The notes under the pieces were generated by a model. It had not been told where the DNA came from and made no database searches. It worked only from the letters and a program-made list of their open reading frames with translations. Shown piece by piece: positions 1 through 7,850 of a stretch of 42,394 nucleotides of DNA. Position numbers and translations under genes: made by a program. Source of the DNA: CAYRQF01 sp964615845. GTDB taxonomy: Bacteria; Patescibacteriota; Minisyncoccia; Phycocordibacterales; CSBR16-119. Each line of letters begins with the position of its first letter. The stretch's first letter is position 1. Location of the stretch: contig CAZTRC010000005.1 of assembly GCA_964615845.1 (NCBI GenBank), positions 1 through 42,394 of the forward strand. The letters run 5' to 3'.

Positions 1-81
1 AGTTCAGTTTAATCCGCGTTTCTCCTTATGAGTCTTCAGGACCTATAAGAAAAGACGTGAGATATTGCTGGACTATAAATT

Positions 82-351
82 ATGGCCAAAAAATCAGTCT
101 TAGCGCGAAACAACAAGCGCATTAAAATGGTTGCGAAATATGCTGCTAAAAGAGCGGCTCTTAAGGCTGCGGGCGACGTTGCCGGCCTTCAGAAATTGCC
201 AAAGAATTCTAGCCCAACACGTGTGAAGAATCGCTGTGGTATCACCGGCCGAGGCCGAGGATACTTGCGTGCATTTGGACTTTCTCGCATCAAGTTCCGC
301 GAATTGGCTTCAATCGGCGAAGTTCCGGGCGTTCGTAAATCTTCTTGGTAA
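82..351 (+). CDS. rpsN: 30S ribosomal protein S14
   Basis: Small-subunit protein of the 30S head. The 89-aa product begins MAKKSVLARNNKR and ends in the conserved NRCGITGRGRGYLRAFGLSR/IGEVPGVRKSSW region. It is the long zinc-independent (C-) form, with one cysteine instead of the CxxC...CxxC of the short form. It is the first complete gene of the spc-type operon here. No convincing Shine-Dalgarno precedes the ATG. The 81 bases upstream should hold the end of rplE, but I could not support a reading frame there. Confidence 0.97.
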   Translation: MAKKSVLARNNKRIKMVAKYAAKRAALKAAGDVAGLQKLPKNSSPTRVKNRCGITGRGRGYLRAFGLSRIKFRELASIGEVPGVRKSSW

Positions 352-353
352 CG

Positions 354-384
354 CGACTTACGACTTACTACTTCCGACTTACTT
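354..384. repeat. Short CGACTTAC-type repeat between rpsN and rpsH
   Basis: The 42-nt rpsN-rpsH spacer is mostly three imperfect copies of CGACTTAC separated by a few bases. All other spacers in this ribosomal operon are 4-15 nt. No open frame or hairpin is evident. It may be replication slippage or a spacer without function. Confidence 0.45.
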
Positions 385-393
385 AAAAAACAA

Positions 394-783
394 ATGGACA
401 AAATCGCAAACATGCTAATAATGATCAAGAATGCTGGTAACGCAGGCAAGGACAGTGTCGCTATTCCATATTCCAATTTGAAACACGCCATCGCTGACTG
501 TTTGGTCAAAGGCCGATTCATCGCGAATGTTTCGAAGAAAACAGCTGAAGGTGGCAAACCAGAGCTCGTCGTCACTCTTTTGAAAGAAGGCAAGAAGCCT
601 CGCATCACTCAGGTGGAAAGAATCTCCAAGCCTTCCAAGCGCGTTTATATCAAAGCCAAAGACATCAAGCCTGTCCGCCAAGGATTCGGCCTCATGGTCT
701 TGTCGACACCAAAGGGCGTGTTGACTGCGCCGGATGCGCGTAAAGAATTGGTCGGCGGGGAAGCGTTATTCAGGATTTGGTAA
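394..783 (+). CDS. rpsH: 30S ribosomal protein S8
   Basis: 129-aa primary 16S rRNA-binding protein of the platform. The start MDKIANMLIMIKNA and the C-terminal STPKGVLTAPDARKELVGGEALFRIW block match the S8 signature (the family pattern is STSKGVMTxxEARxxxVGGExLCxVW). Length is normal (about 130 aa). It lies in the canonical position between rpsN and rplF. Confidence 0.97.
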   Translation: MDKIANMLIMIKNAGNAGKDSVAIPYSNLKHAIADCLVKGRFIANVSKKTAEGGKPELVVTLLKEGKKPRITQVERISKPSKRVYIKAKDIKPVRQGFGLMVLSTPKGVLTAPDARKELVGGEALFRIW

Positions 784-792
784 TTTAAATTT

Positions 793-1329
793 ATGTCAAG
801 AATCGGAAAACAAATCCTAAAAATCCCGGCTAAAACTGAAATCTCACTTTCAGGCCTGACTCTCACGGTAAAAGGTCCAAAGGGCGAACTCAAGCGTGAA
901 TTCAAGACGAACTTGGTGTCGGTAAACATCAATGGCGACGAAGTAACTTTCACACCAAAGAACGAAGAGATCGCAACCAAAGCTCTCTGGGGCACATACT
1001 CATCCCACGTCCAGAACATGATTGCTGGCGTCAACGACGGCTACCAGAAGAAACTCATCCTCGAAGGAGTCGGATTCAAATCTGAAGTCACCGGCCAGAA
1101 CATCAAATTCGCACTCGGCTTCTCTCACCCAGTTCTCGTCGAAATTCCAGCCGGACTCACTGTCACTGCTGAGAAAAACATCATCACTATTTCTGGAATC
1201 GACAAAGACGCTGTCGGACAATTTGCCGCCAAGATCCGTGACCTCAAGAAACCTGAACCGTACAAAGGCAAAGGTATGCGTTACGAAGGTGAATACATTA
1301 GAAGGAAGCAAGGCAAGAAAGCCGCATAA
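793..1329 (+). CDS. rplF: 50S ribosomal protein L6
   Basis: 178-aa large-subunit protein near the sarcin-ricin loop. It starts MSRIGKQILKIPA, and the C-terminal domain carries the signature KKPEPYKGKGMRYEGEYIRRKQGKKAA. Two L6 alpha-beta repeats are expected from the length. It is nine bases after rpsH and probably co-transcribed. Confidence 0.97.
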   Translation: MSRIGKQILKIPAKTEISLSGLTLTVKGPKGELKREFKTNLVSVNINGDEVTFTPKNEEIATKALWGTYSSHVQNMIAGVNDGYQKKLILEGVGFKSEVTGQNIKFALGFSHPVLVEIPAGLTVTAEKNIITISGIDKDAVGQFAAKIRDLKKPEPYKGKGMRYEGEYIRRKQGKKAA

Positions 1330-1343
1330 CGCACTTACTCTAT

Positions 1344-1694
1344 ATGCAATTTAGACAAGCAAAATCAAATAGACGAGAAAGACTAAAGCGCAAGATCCGC
1401 GCCAAGATTTTCGGCACGGCCGAGCGACCAAGACTATCGGTTTACCGATCGAACTCCAACATCTATGCTCAGCTCATCAACGATGAGAAAGGTGCAACGC
1501 TCGTGTCCGCAAGCGACATGAAAGTAAAGAAAGGCAAGAAAGTTGAGCGTGCGGCCGAAGTCGGGAAGACTCTCGCCGAACTCGCCAAGGCCGCCAAGAT
1601 CAAGGCCGTCGTCTTTGACCGAAACGGTTTCAATTACACCGGCCGGATTAAGATTTTAGCAGATAGCGCGCGCGCCGGCGGTCTCGAATTTTAA
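1344..1694 (+). CDS. rplR: 50S ribosomal protein L18
   Basis: 116-aa 5S rRNA-binding protein. The basic N-terminus (QAKSNRRERLKRKIRAKI), the RPRLSVYRSNSNIYAQLI core and the terminal FDRNGFNYTGRIKILADSAR segment (FDRxGxxYxGRVxxLAdaAR in the family) identify it. Length is normal and spacing to rpsE is 8 nt. Confidence 0.97.
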   Translation: MQFRQAKSNRRERLKRKIRAKIFGTAERPRLSVYRSNSNIYAQLINDEKGATLVSASDMKVKKGKKVERAAEVGKTLAELAKAAKIKAVVFDRNGFNYTGRIKILADSARAGGLEF

Positions 1695-1702
1695 ATAAAT
1701 TT

Positions 1703-2329
1703 ATGGAAGATACAAAAGCAAAACCAAATACGTCGGGAGCTAAATCACAAAGCTCTTTCGTGCCGCGAAATACTGGCGCGACCCAATCTCGCGGTGGAGC
1801 GGGTGGCGGCAAGCCTTTTGATCGCGGGGGACAGCGCCGTAAGTTTGGCGGTCCGCGTGAAAAGCCTGAATTCGATCAGAAGATCTTGAGCATCCGCCGC
1901 GTGACCAGAGTTATGGCTGGAGGACGCAGGTTCACTTTCTCTGTGGCAATTCTCATCGGTGATAAGAAAGGCTCGGTTGGACTCGGCCTCGGCAAATCTG
2001 GCGACACGACTCTCGCCATCAACAAAGCTGTTTCCTCAGCCAAGAAAAACATGGTCAAGATTCCAGTCAACAAAGACATGGGCATCAGTCACCAAATCGA
2101 AGCTAAATTCAAAGCTTCCCGCATCATGCTCATGCCAAACCGAGGCAAGGGACTCGTGGCCGGCGGCGCACTTCGCGACATGCTTCTTTTGGCGGGAGTT
2201 AAAAATGTTACTGCAAAAATCCTTTCACCATCCAAGAATCACCTAAACAACGCCAAAGCAGCTATGATGGCGCTCCGAGTTCTCAAGATAAGACCGGTCA
2301 AAGCTGTAACCGAAGAAAAAGCAGCCTAA
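1703..2329 (+). CDS. rpsE: 30S ribosomal protein S5 with Gly/Arg-rich N-terminal extension
   Basis: 208 aa against a usual 160-170. The S5 core begins near residue 54 (FDQKILSIRRVTRVMAGGRR) and contains FSVAILIGDKKGSVGLGLGK and NKGMG-like loops, ending in the S5 C-domain (ALRDMLLLAGVKNVTAKILS). The first ~50 residues are low-complexity and rich in G, R, K, S and Q, resembling an RGG-type RNA-binding tail. rplO follows directly, without the rpmD (L30) gene that separates them in most bacteria. Confidence 0.96.
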   Translation: MEDTKAKPNTSGAKSQSSFVPRNTGATQSRGGAGGGKPFDRGGQRRKFGGPREKPEFDQKILSIRRVTRVMAGGRRFTFSVAILIGDKKGSVGLGLGKSGDTTLAINKAVSSAKKNMVKIPVNKDMGISHQIEAKFKASRIMLMPNRGKGLVAGGALRDMLLLAGVKNVTAKILSPSKNHLNNAKAAMMALRVLKIRPVKAVTEEKAA

Positions 2330-2338
2330 AACAAAAAT

Positions 2339-2788
2339 ATGCAAACAAACAATCTCGTTAGAAAAACTAAAAACTCGAAAAGGAAGCTCATCGGCCGAGG
2401 TGGCAAGCGTGGCAAGACTTCTGGACGCGGTACCAAGGGTCAGTGGGCTCACGGTAGTCACGGCGTTCGTCCTGAAATGCGCGATGTCATCAAGAAATTC
2501 CCAAAGCTTCGCGGTCACGGCAAGAACCGATCTCGCACCGTTAACTCTGGCGTCGTGGATGCTTTGGTCGTGAACCTCGCGGCTCTCGAAGCCTCTTTCA
2601 AAGACGGCGAAGCGGTCAATCCAAAATCTCTCATGGCCAAAGGTCTCGTCAAGAAAGTGTCTGGGCAGAACCCAAAGGTCAAGATCTTGGCCGCGGGCAA
2701 TCTCACCAAGAAACTCAATCTTGTTGGTGTCACTTTCTCAAAAGAGGTGAAAACTAAAGTGGAAAAGGCTGGCGGTACGGTAAAATAG
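2339..2788 (+). CDS. rplO: 50S ribosomal protein L15
   Basis: 149-aa late-assembly large-subunit protein. The basic glycine-rich N-terminus (GRGGKRGKTSGRGTKGQ) and the C-terminal GVTFSKEVKTKVEKAGGTVK segment are typical. It begins 9 nt after rpsE and ends 4 nt before secY, so translation is probably coupled. Confidence 0.97.
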   Translation: MQTNNLVRKTKNSKRKLIGRGGKRGKTSGRGTKGQWAHGSHGVRPEMRDVIKKFPKLRGHGKNRSRTVNSGVVDALVVNLAALEASFKDGEAVNPKSLMAKGLVKKVSGQNPKVKILAAGNLTKKLNLVGVTFSKEVKTKVEKAGGTVK

Positions 2789-2792
2789 AATT

Positions 2793-4061
2793 ATGACTTT
2801 CTGGCAAAAATTAAAAACTGTGTTCGGGGACAAATTTATCAGAAGGAAAATCTTCTTCGTCCTCTTCATCTTAATAATTTTTCGCCTGCTCGCGACTGTG
2901 CCGATTCCGGGCGTTGATATCTTCCGCCTTCAGGGATTCCTCGAAGACAATCAATTCCTAAACCTTTTGAATATCTTTTCCGGTGGCGGTTTGTCGGCCC
3001 TATCTCTCGTAATGATGGGAGTTGGTCCGTACATTACGGCAAGTATCATCATGCAGCTTGCGACCCTCATGTCGCCTCGGCTCAAGTCTCTCTATCACGA
3101 AGAAGGCGCAGCTGGACGCTTGAAATTCTCGCAATACTCTCGAGTCTTGACTGTGCCTCTCGCCATCATCCAAGGTTATGCGCTCATCAGTATCTTGACT
3201 CAGCAGGGAGTGATGCAAGCTTTGTCCGCATATGAAATGGCCGTCGCGCTCATCGTGGTTGCCGCGGGCTCAATGTTCCTCACGTGGCTCGGTGATCTCA
3301 TCTCCGAACGTGGCATCGGTAACGGCGTTTCCGTCATCATCTTTGCCGGTATCGTCGCAGGTTTCCCAGCTCAGATCAATCAACTTATCTTCGCTTACGA
3401 CCCGACACAGCTTCTCACTTACATCGGTGCAGCACTGGTGTCTGTCGCGCTCATCGCCGGCATCATCGTTGTGACTGAAGCCGAGAGATTGCTTCCGATA
3501 ACTTACGCCAAGCAGGCGCGAGCCGGGGGAGTCATGTCGGCCTCGAGTTCATACTTGCCGCTTCGCATCAACCAAGCTGGTGTCATGCCCGTCATCTTTG
3601 CTCTCTCTATCCTTCTCTTCCCACAGCTTCTTGCGAATTTCTTCGCTGCGGCGGAAAGCGGTACTCTCCAGTCAATCGCCGCAAGCATCAACTGGTTCCT
3701 CCAGACCGTCTGGCTATACTCAGTCGTTTACTTCCTCTTGGTCTTCCTCTTCACATATTTCTACACGGCAATTACTTTTGATCCTGAAGCCGTAGCGACG
3801 AATCTGCAGAAGAACGGGGCATTCGTCCCAGGAATTCGCCCAGGAGTTTCGACGACAGAATACATCGGTAAAATCGTTTCTCGCATTACCTTCATGGGTG
3901 CGATTTTCCTCGGCGTCATTGCGGTCCTGCCAGTCGTCATGCAGCAAGCGACAGGCATTTCGACGCTCGCAATCGGCGGTACAGCGCTTCTCATTATCGT
4001 CTCGGTCATCATCGATATCTTGAAGAAATTGGACGGACAGGTTTCGATGAGGCAATACTAA
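2793..4061 (+). CDS. secY: Protein translocase subunit SecY
   Basis: 422-aa central pore of the Sec translocon in the cytoplasmic membrane. It begins with a cytoplasmic RRKIFFVLFILIIFRLLATVPIPGVD segment and shows about ten hydrophobic helices. Conserved loops include NIFSGGGLSALSLVMMGVGPYI (plug region), GDLISERGIGNGVSVIIFAGIVAG, and PGIRPGVSTTEYI near the C-terminus. Length is normal. It is the last gene of this operon: adk, map and infA, which usually follow, are absent and a strong terminator comes next. Confidence 0.98.
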   Translation: MTFWQKLKTVFGDKFIRRKIFFVLFILIIFRLLATVPIPGVDIFRLQGFLEDNQFLNLLNIFSGGGLSALSLVMMGVGPYITASIIMQLATLMSPRLKSLYHEEGAAGRLKFSQYSRVLTVPLAIIQGYALISILTQQGVMQALSAYEMAVALIVVAAGSMFLTWLGDLISERGIGNGVSVIIFAGIVAGFPAQINQLIFAYDPTQLLTYIGAALVSVALIAGIIVVTEAERLLPITYAKQARAGGVMSASSSYLPLRINQAGVMPVIFALSILLFPQLLANFFAAAESGTLQSIAASINWFLQTVWLYSVVYFLLVFLFTYFYTAITFDPEAVATNLQKNGAFVPGIRPGVSTTEYIGKIVSRITFMGAIFLGVIAVLPVVMQQATGISTLAIGGTALLIIVSVIIDILKKLDGQVSMRQY

Positions 4062-4071
4062 ACTAATCACG

Positions 4072-4110
4072 AAAAAGGGTGGCGGGCCAAAAGGCCCGCC
4101 ACCCTTTTTC
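4072..4110 (+). terminator. Rho-independent terminator of the ribosomal protein/secY operon
   Basis: A perfect 17-bp stem (arms 4072-4088 and 4093-4109) with an AAAA loop. The G+C core is GGGTGGCGGGCC/GGCCCGCCACCC, flanked by A5 and T5 tracts. It lies 10 nt after the secY stop. The symmetric A/T tracts make it potentially bidirectional. Confidence 0.95.
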
Positions 4111-4113
4111 TCT

Positions 4114-4142
4114 TTGACAATTGGCCATTTTAGGAGTAAATT
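4114..4142 (+). promoter_or_regulatory. Sigma-70-type promoter upstream of purA
   Basis: TTGACA at 4114-4119, a 17-bp spacer, and TAAATT at 4137-4142 (4 of 6 matches to TATAAT). It sits immediately after the operon terminator, so purA has its own transcription unit. A TSS near 4149 excludes translation from the in-frame TTG at 4121. Confidence 0.65.
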
Positions 4143-4213
4143 TGTCCAGGATTACAGCACTTGGTTCATTCAGAGCCAACGTGAAAAAACAGAAAACGAA
4201 ACCAACCCCTCTC

Positions 4214-5569
4214 ATGTCAAACAGAATGGACGTCCTCCTCGGTGCTCAATGGGGCGACGAGGGGAAAGGCAAAGTCGTAGACGTGGTCGCGCCATCGTAC
4301 CAGGTGATCGCACGTTTCCAAGGTGGCCCAAATGCGGGCCACACATTGTGGATCGACGGTAAGAAGCATGTGTTGCACACTATTCCTAGTGGAGTGTTCC
4401 ATGAAGGAGCGATGAACCTTGTCGGCAATGGCGTGGTCATCGATCCAGTGACCTTCGTTGAAGAACTGGATGACCTCGCAGGAGCTGGTGTCGACCTCAA
4501 AGATCGACTACGCATCTCGCGTCGTGCGCATCTCATTCTTCCGACACACCGCGCGCTCGATGCTGCGAGCGAAGCTAGCAAAGGCGCCGACCGAATTGGC
4601 AGCACCTTGAAAGGCATCGGTCCAGCCTACATGGACAAGACCGGGCGTAACGGCTTGCGCATAGGGGATCTCGAGCGGCCGGACTTTATCGAGCGGTATC
4701 GCACCCTCGTTAAGAAACACGAACGTTTGCTAGCCTTGTATGGAGATCACACGCTCGACCAGGAAAGCGAACAACGCTGGCTGGAAGCCCTGGAACGCAT
4801 GCGCTCCATTCCTCTTGTGGACAGCGAGCACTATCTCGACGAAGCGTTTAGGGCTGGAAAGTCGGTATTGGCAGAAGGTGCTCAAGGCACTTTGCTCGAC
4901 ATCGATTTTGGCACCTATCCCTACGTCACCTCCTCCAACACCATTTGTGCGGGAGCATTCACCGGTCTTGGTGTACCGCCTTCGCGCGTCGGTAAGGTAA
5001 TCGGCATCTTCAAGGCTTATTGCACCCGTGTGGGTAGCGGCCCTTTTCCGACTGAGCTTCTGGACGAGACAGGCGAGCGCCTGCGTGATGTTGGCAATGA
5101 GTTCGGTAGTACTACCGGTCGGCCGCGCCGTTGCGGCTGGCTCGATCTACCTGCATTACGCTATGCCGTCATGATCAACGGCATTACTGAACTTGCGATG
5201 ACCAAGGCTGACGTGATGAATGGTTTCGATCAGGTGAACGTGTGTACGCACTATCGGGTGAACGGACATGTCACGGGTCGGATGCCACACGACATCACCA
5301 GTGGTGTAGAGCCCATGTACCAGGCCATGCCCGGTTGGAGTAGGCTGACGGTCGGCCATGATTTGTCAGGTCCGCTAAGGAACTATGTGCGCATGGTCGA
5401 GGATCAGGTTGGTGTGCCTGTCAGCATGATTTCAACCGGACCTGGTCGTGACGAGTTGCTGGTTCAGCGATCCGTTTCCGTTGTAACTGTGTCTGATGCC
5501 AACGCTTCTTCACCCGGCACCCTACTGGCAACAGGGTTAGAGGGCAGGATACCAATCGGTCACCCCTAA
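4214..5569 (+). CDS. purA: Adenylosuccinate synthetase
   Basis: Catalyses GTP-dependent IMP + aspartate to adenylosuccinate, the first step from IMP to AMP. From the ATG at 4214 the protein has 451 aa (usual ~430). GAQWGDEGKGK (residues 10-20) is the GTP/IMP P-loop with the catalytic Asp15, and GGPNAGHT holds the catalytic His. GSTLKGIGPAYMDK, EGAQGTLLDIDFGTYPYVTSSNT and STTGRPRRCGWLDL are further family blocks. The MDVLLGAQWGDEGKGKVVDV opening resembles Bacteroidetes sequences. The last ~25-30 residues extend past the usual end (GPGRDEL...). It has its own promoter and terminator, no other purine gene is nearby, and it looks more G+C-rich than its neighbours. Transfer is an inference. GTG 4181 is an alternative start. 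Confidence 0.95.
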   Translation: MSNRMDVLLGAQWGDEGKGKVVDVVAPSYQVIARFQGGPNAGHTLWIDGKKHVLHTIPSGVFHEGAMNLVGNGVVIDPVTFVEELDDLAGAGVDLKDRLRISRRAHLILPTHRALDAASEASKGADRIGSTLKGIGPAYMDKTGRNGLRIGDLERPDFIERYRTLVKKHERLLALYGDHTLDQESEQRWLEALERMRSIPLVDSEHYLDEAFRAGKSVLAEGAQGTLLDIDFGTYPYVTSSNTICAGAFTGLGVPPSRVGKVIGIFKAYCTRVGSGPFPTELLDETGERLRDVGNEFGSTTGRPRRCGWLDLPALRYAVMINGITELAMTKADVMNGFDQVNVCTHYRVNGHVTGRMPHDITSGVEPMYQAMPGWSRLTVGHDLSGPLRNYVRMVEDQVGVPVSMISTGPGRDELLVQRSVSVVTVSDANASSPGTLLATGLEGRIPIGHP

Positions 5570-5595
5570 GCACATTCCATGACTTACAAAGTCGA

Positions 5596-5618
5596 AAGCC
5601 CCGGTTCTGCCGGGGCTT
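5596..5618 (+). terminator. Hairpin after purA, probable terminator
   Basis: Perfect 9-bp stem AAGCCCCGG/CCGGGGCTT with a TTCTG loop, 26 nt after the purA stop. The following sequence is not a clean T-run, so termination efficiency is uncertain. Confidence 0.6.
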
Positions 5619-5638
5619 CCGTCTATCCACTTTTGGGG

Positions 5639-5667
5639 TTGCTGAAAGCGGTTTATTGTGGTATAAA
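5639..5667 (+). promoter_or_regulatory. Promoter of the small gene at 5690
   Basis: TTGCTG at 5639-5644, a 17-bp spacer, and an extended -10 TGGTATAAA (hexamer TATAAA 5662-5667). The predicted TSS, near 5674, gives a ~16-nt leader to the ATG at 5690. Confidence 0.7.
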
Positions 5668-5689
5668 AGAATTCAACCAAAGTTCTTCA

Positions 5690-5914
5690 ATGGCGACAGA
5701 GAAAAACACAGATCGTGCAAGGACAAAGGTATTGCCTCCAGCAGGCTACCCCGAAAGCGTAAGAAGCGACACCCCGTATTCAGGGGGAATCCCGGTGGAC
5801 CTGAGGTTCACAAACGTTCGTGATGAGCGGAATTGCTACACTGATCCCGATGGGAACATATTCCATGTCCACATAGAGACCAGTGGACACGTTCACGTAA
5901 CGTTTGCGCACTGA
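5690..5914 (+). CDS. Small hypothetical protein (74 aa)
   Basis: I do not recognise the family. It has no signal peptide or membrane segment. The N-terminus is polar (MATEKNTDRARTKVLPPAGY), and the C-terminal part reads as a short beta-rich unit (IPVDLRFTNVRDERNCYTDPDGNIFHVHIETSGHVHVTFAH) with a DPDGN turn and five His residues in the last 20. It may bind metal, but only composition suggests this. The gene is supported by a good promoter upstream and a strong terminator downstream. Confidence 0.7.
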   Translation: MATEKNTDRARTKVLPPAGYPESVRSDTPYSGGIPVDLRFTNVRDERNCYTDPDGNIFHVHIETSGHVHVTFAH

Positions 5915-5933
5915 CAAGTCATCCTCCTTAGCA

Positions 5934-5978
5934 CGAAAGGCCGGGCGAATGCCCGGCCTTTCGCTTCCCAACTTTTTT
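5934..5978 (+). terminator. Terminator between the small gene and efp
   Basis: Perfect 13-bp stem CGAAAGGCCGGGC/GCCCGGCCTTTCG (5934-5946, 5951-5963) with a GAAT loop, followed by CTTCCCAAC and T6. It lies between convergent genes, so it may serve both strands, although the T-run favours the plus strand. Confidence 0.85.
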
Positions 5979-6570
5979 ATTGATCAAAACTATCCTTATA
6001 CCTTTCTACATATTCTCCCGTCACAGTATTTACCACAATCTTATCTCCCGCGCTGACGAAGAGGGGGACGTCCACTGTCGCGTTGTTTTCGAGCGTGACA
6101 ATTTTATTACCACCTGTCGCGGTGTCGCCTCGGGTAGATGGCGGCGCGTCTTTGACCTCGAATGCCATTTTGATTGGGAGTTCAAGGGCGATGATTTGCT
6201 GTTCGTCATCATCGTTGGTGAAAATGCTCGCGGTCACTTCGACATTGTCCTTCAGGAATTTCAATTGGTCGCCGAGGAGATCTCCTGAGAGAAACATGCG
6301 GTCGGCTGGGTTCTTCGGGTCAGTAAAACAAAGCTCGTCTTTTTTCTGGAAGAGGAATTTTAGCGTCCTTTTGTTCATGTCGGCTTCTTCGACTTTGTCG
6401 GAGACGTGAAAAGTTGTTTCAACCATTCGGCCGGTGACGAGGTTTTTTAGCTTTGTAGCGTTGACCGGCTTTCGTTGCTGCTTTCGGAAGACATGCGCGC
6501 CGACGACAAGCCACGGCTCGCCTTCGTACATAATTACTTTGTTTTGGCGTATTTCGCTGTAAGTTAACAT
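5977..6570 (-). CDS. efp: Translation elongation factor P
   Basis: Relieves ribosome stalling at polyproline. 197 aa (usual ~185) with the three OB-like domains: N-terminal MLTYSEIRQNKVIMYEGEPWLV, middle FLSGDLLGDQLKFLKDNVEVTASIF, and C-terminal PPSTRGDTATGGNKIVTLENNATVDVPLFVSAGDKIVVNTVTGEYVER, which is highly typical. The tip loop of domain I reads FRKQQRKPVNATKLKNL where most bacteria have xxPGKGxAFxRxKLKNL, so the usual modified Lys in PGKG is not present as such. A -10 box lies 7 nt upstream of the start. Confidence 0.96.
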   Translation of the reverse strand: MLTYSEIRQNKVIMYEGEPWLVVGAHVFRKQQRKPVNATKLKNLVTGRMVETTFHVSDKVEEADMNKRTLKFLFQKKDELCFTDPKNPADRMFLSGDLLGDQLKFLKDNVEVTASIFTNDDDEQQIIALELPIKMAFEVKDAPPSTRGDTATGGNKIVTLENNATVDVPLFVSAGDKIVVNTVTGEYVERYKDSFDQ

Positions 6571-6577
6571 GTCCCGT

Positions 6578-6605
6578 ATTCTACCCGATTTTTGGAAAAA
6601 GCCAA
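6578..6605 (-). promoter_or_regulatory. Promoter of efp, leaderless-type spacing
   Basis: On the minus strand TAGAAT (6583-6578) is preceded, 16 bp away, by TTGGCT (6605-6600). Only 7 nt separate the -10 from the efp ATG, placing the TSS at or next to the start codon. Confidence 0.6.
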
Positions 6606-6629
6606 GTCTCTGGTAGATTGTATTAACTC

Positions 6630-7295
6630 ATGGAAAAAGTTTTAAAACTCTATAAAAATCTCGGCGAGACCCCACTCGAATGTCTCGAGCGATTTCGCGC
6701 TACCAATCTAGAATATGCTAGTGAAAAGATGACATACGCCGGACGACTGGATCCGATGGCCGAGGGATTGCTGATTGCTCTCGTGGGGGAGGAGTGCAAG
6801 AAAAAAGACGAGTATTTAAATTTGGACAAAGAATACATTTTCGAAGTTCTATTCGGCATTCAATCCGACACATACGACATTCTCGGAATCCCACAAGAAA
6901 ATCATTCCGACATTCGTACGAATGTGCGAATAGATTTAGAAAGATTTATTGGGAAAAGGATTCAGGAGTATCCGGCGTATTCCTCGCGGACTTTTCAGAT
7001 GGCGCGTGATGGAGTTGATTTCGAGCCGATGACAAAGGAAGTTGAAATTTACAATCTTGAAATCCTTGAAGAGCGAGAAATCTCCGCGAGGAAATTCCTA
7101 GCGGAGATTATCGAGAAGATAGATTTAGTCCAAGGCGATTTTCGCCAAGAAGAAATAAAAAATGCTTGGCAAGAATTCATTGCGAGGCAAGACCTCGCAA
7201 TAGGGCTCCAGATTGTAAAATTCAAAATCAATTGTTCGTCTGGTACTTACGTTCGAAGTATCGCCAACGAAATGGGCGGGCTCGCGTATTCGATC
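6630..7295 (+). CDS. truB: tRNA pseudouridine(55) synthase, 3' end lost in gap
   Basis: Forms pseudouridine 55 in the T-loop of tRNAs. The first 222 aa are present. The catalytic motif AGRLDPMAEGLL carries Asp41, LDKEYIFEVLFGIQSDTYDILG is the second TruB block, and INCSSGTYVRSIANEMG is the C-terminal core motif. The frame runs into the N gap at 7296 and the end is unseen. TGGTAGATT (extended -10, hexamer 6614-6619) lies 10 nt before the ATG. It is divergent from efp. Confidence 0.93.
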
Positions 7296-7395
7296 NNNNN
7301 NNNNNNNNNNNNNNNNNNNNNNNNNNNNNNNNNNNNNNNNNNNNNNNNNNNNNNNNNNNNNNNNNNNNNNNNNNNNNNNNNNNNNNNNNNNNNNN
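7296..7395. other. Scaffold gap (100 N)
   Basis: Exactly 100 undetermined bases, a length often used as a placeholder for unknown size. It removes the truB 3' end and anything between it and the convergent gene at 7398. Confidence 0.99.
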
Positions 7396-7397
7396 TT

Positions 7398-7826
7398 TTA
7401 CATCCACGCGCCAATGATGAGCGCAAAGACGATGAAGAGGACGAGGTTGTATCCTGCGGAAATAAGGAAAATTGTCCACGCGTCTTTGCGGGGCCGAGCG
7501 CTCCACATACTGGCTCCAGCGACTGTCGGCAAGACAAACCCAAGCCAGATCCAAAGCGCGTTTGAGACAGGAGTCATGACATCGGCGGCACCGACAATAT
7601 AGTGGAAGAGCACATACGCTTGGAGAAGGACGAGGACAAATTGCGTGATGTAAAGCGACCACATCTTTTTCTGAATCTCTTTCATTTTCTCTGGAGACAT
7701 GTTCATGTCAGCGCCGAGGGCTTTCATGTACATGTGGCCAAAGAGCGCTTGGCTGTGCCAAATCATCCCGATGACCATGGCGGCCACACCGCAAACGATT
7801 ATCGTTAACCAATTTACTTCAATCAT
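7398..7826 (-). CDS. DUF1761 family membrane protein
   Basis: 142 aa with four hydrophobic segments (about residues 5-25, 55-75, 85-105 and 120-140). The N-terminus VNWLTIIVCGVAAMVIGMIWHSQALFGHMYMK, with its conserved W-H/S-FG pattern, fits DUF1761, small integral membrane proteins of unknown function. The stop codon is 3 bp from the gap. The gene is upstream-adjacent to the beta-propeller gene on the same strand, with a 24-bp spacer. Confidence 0.8.
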   Translation of the reverse strand: MIEVNWLTIIVCGVAAMVIGMIWHSQALFGHMYMKALGADMNMSPEKMKEIQKKMWSLYITQFVLVLLQAYVLFHYIVGAADVMTPVSNALWIWLGFVLPTVAGASMWSARPRKDAWTIFLISAGYNLVLFIVFALIIGAWM

Positions 7827-7850
7827 AAAAAAGTATTAACTTTATAATGC

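Noticed and set aside
1..81. End of rplE
   Set aside because: Expected by synteny, but none of the three frames gives a recognisable L5 C-terminus in the available bases.
4121..4213. N-terminal extension of PurA from TTG 4121
   Set aside because: The TTG lies between the -35 and -10 of the purA promoter and the extra residues have no PurA similarity; ATG 4214 is preferred.
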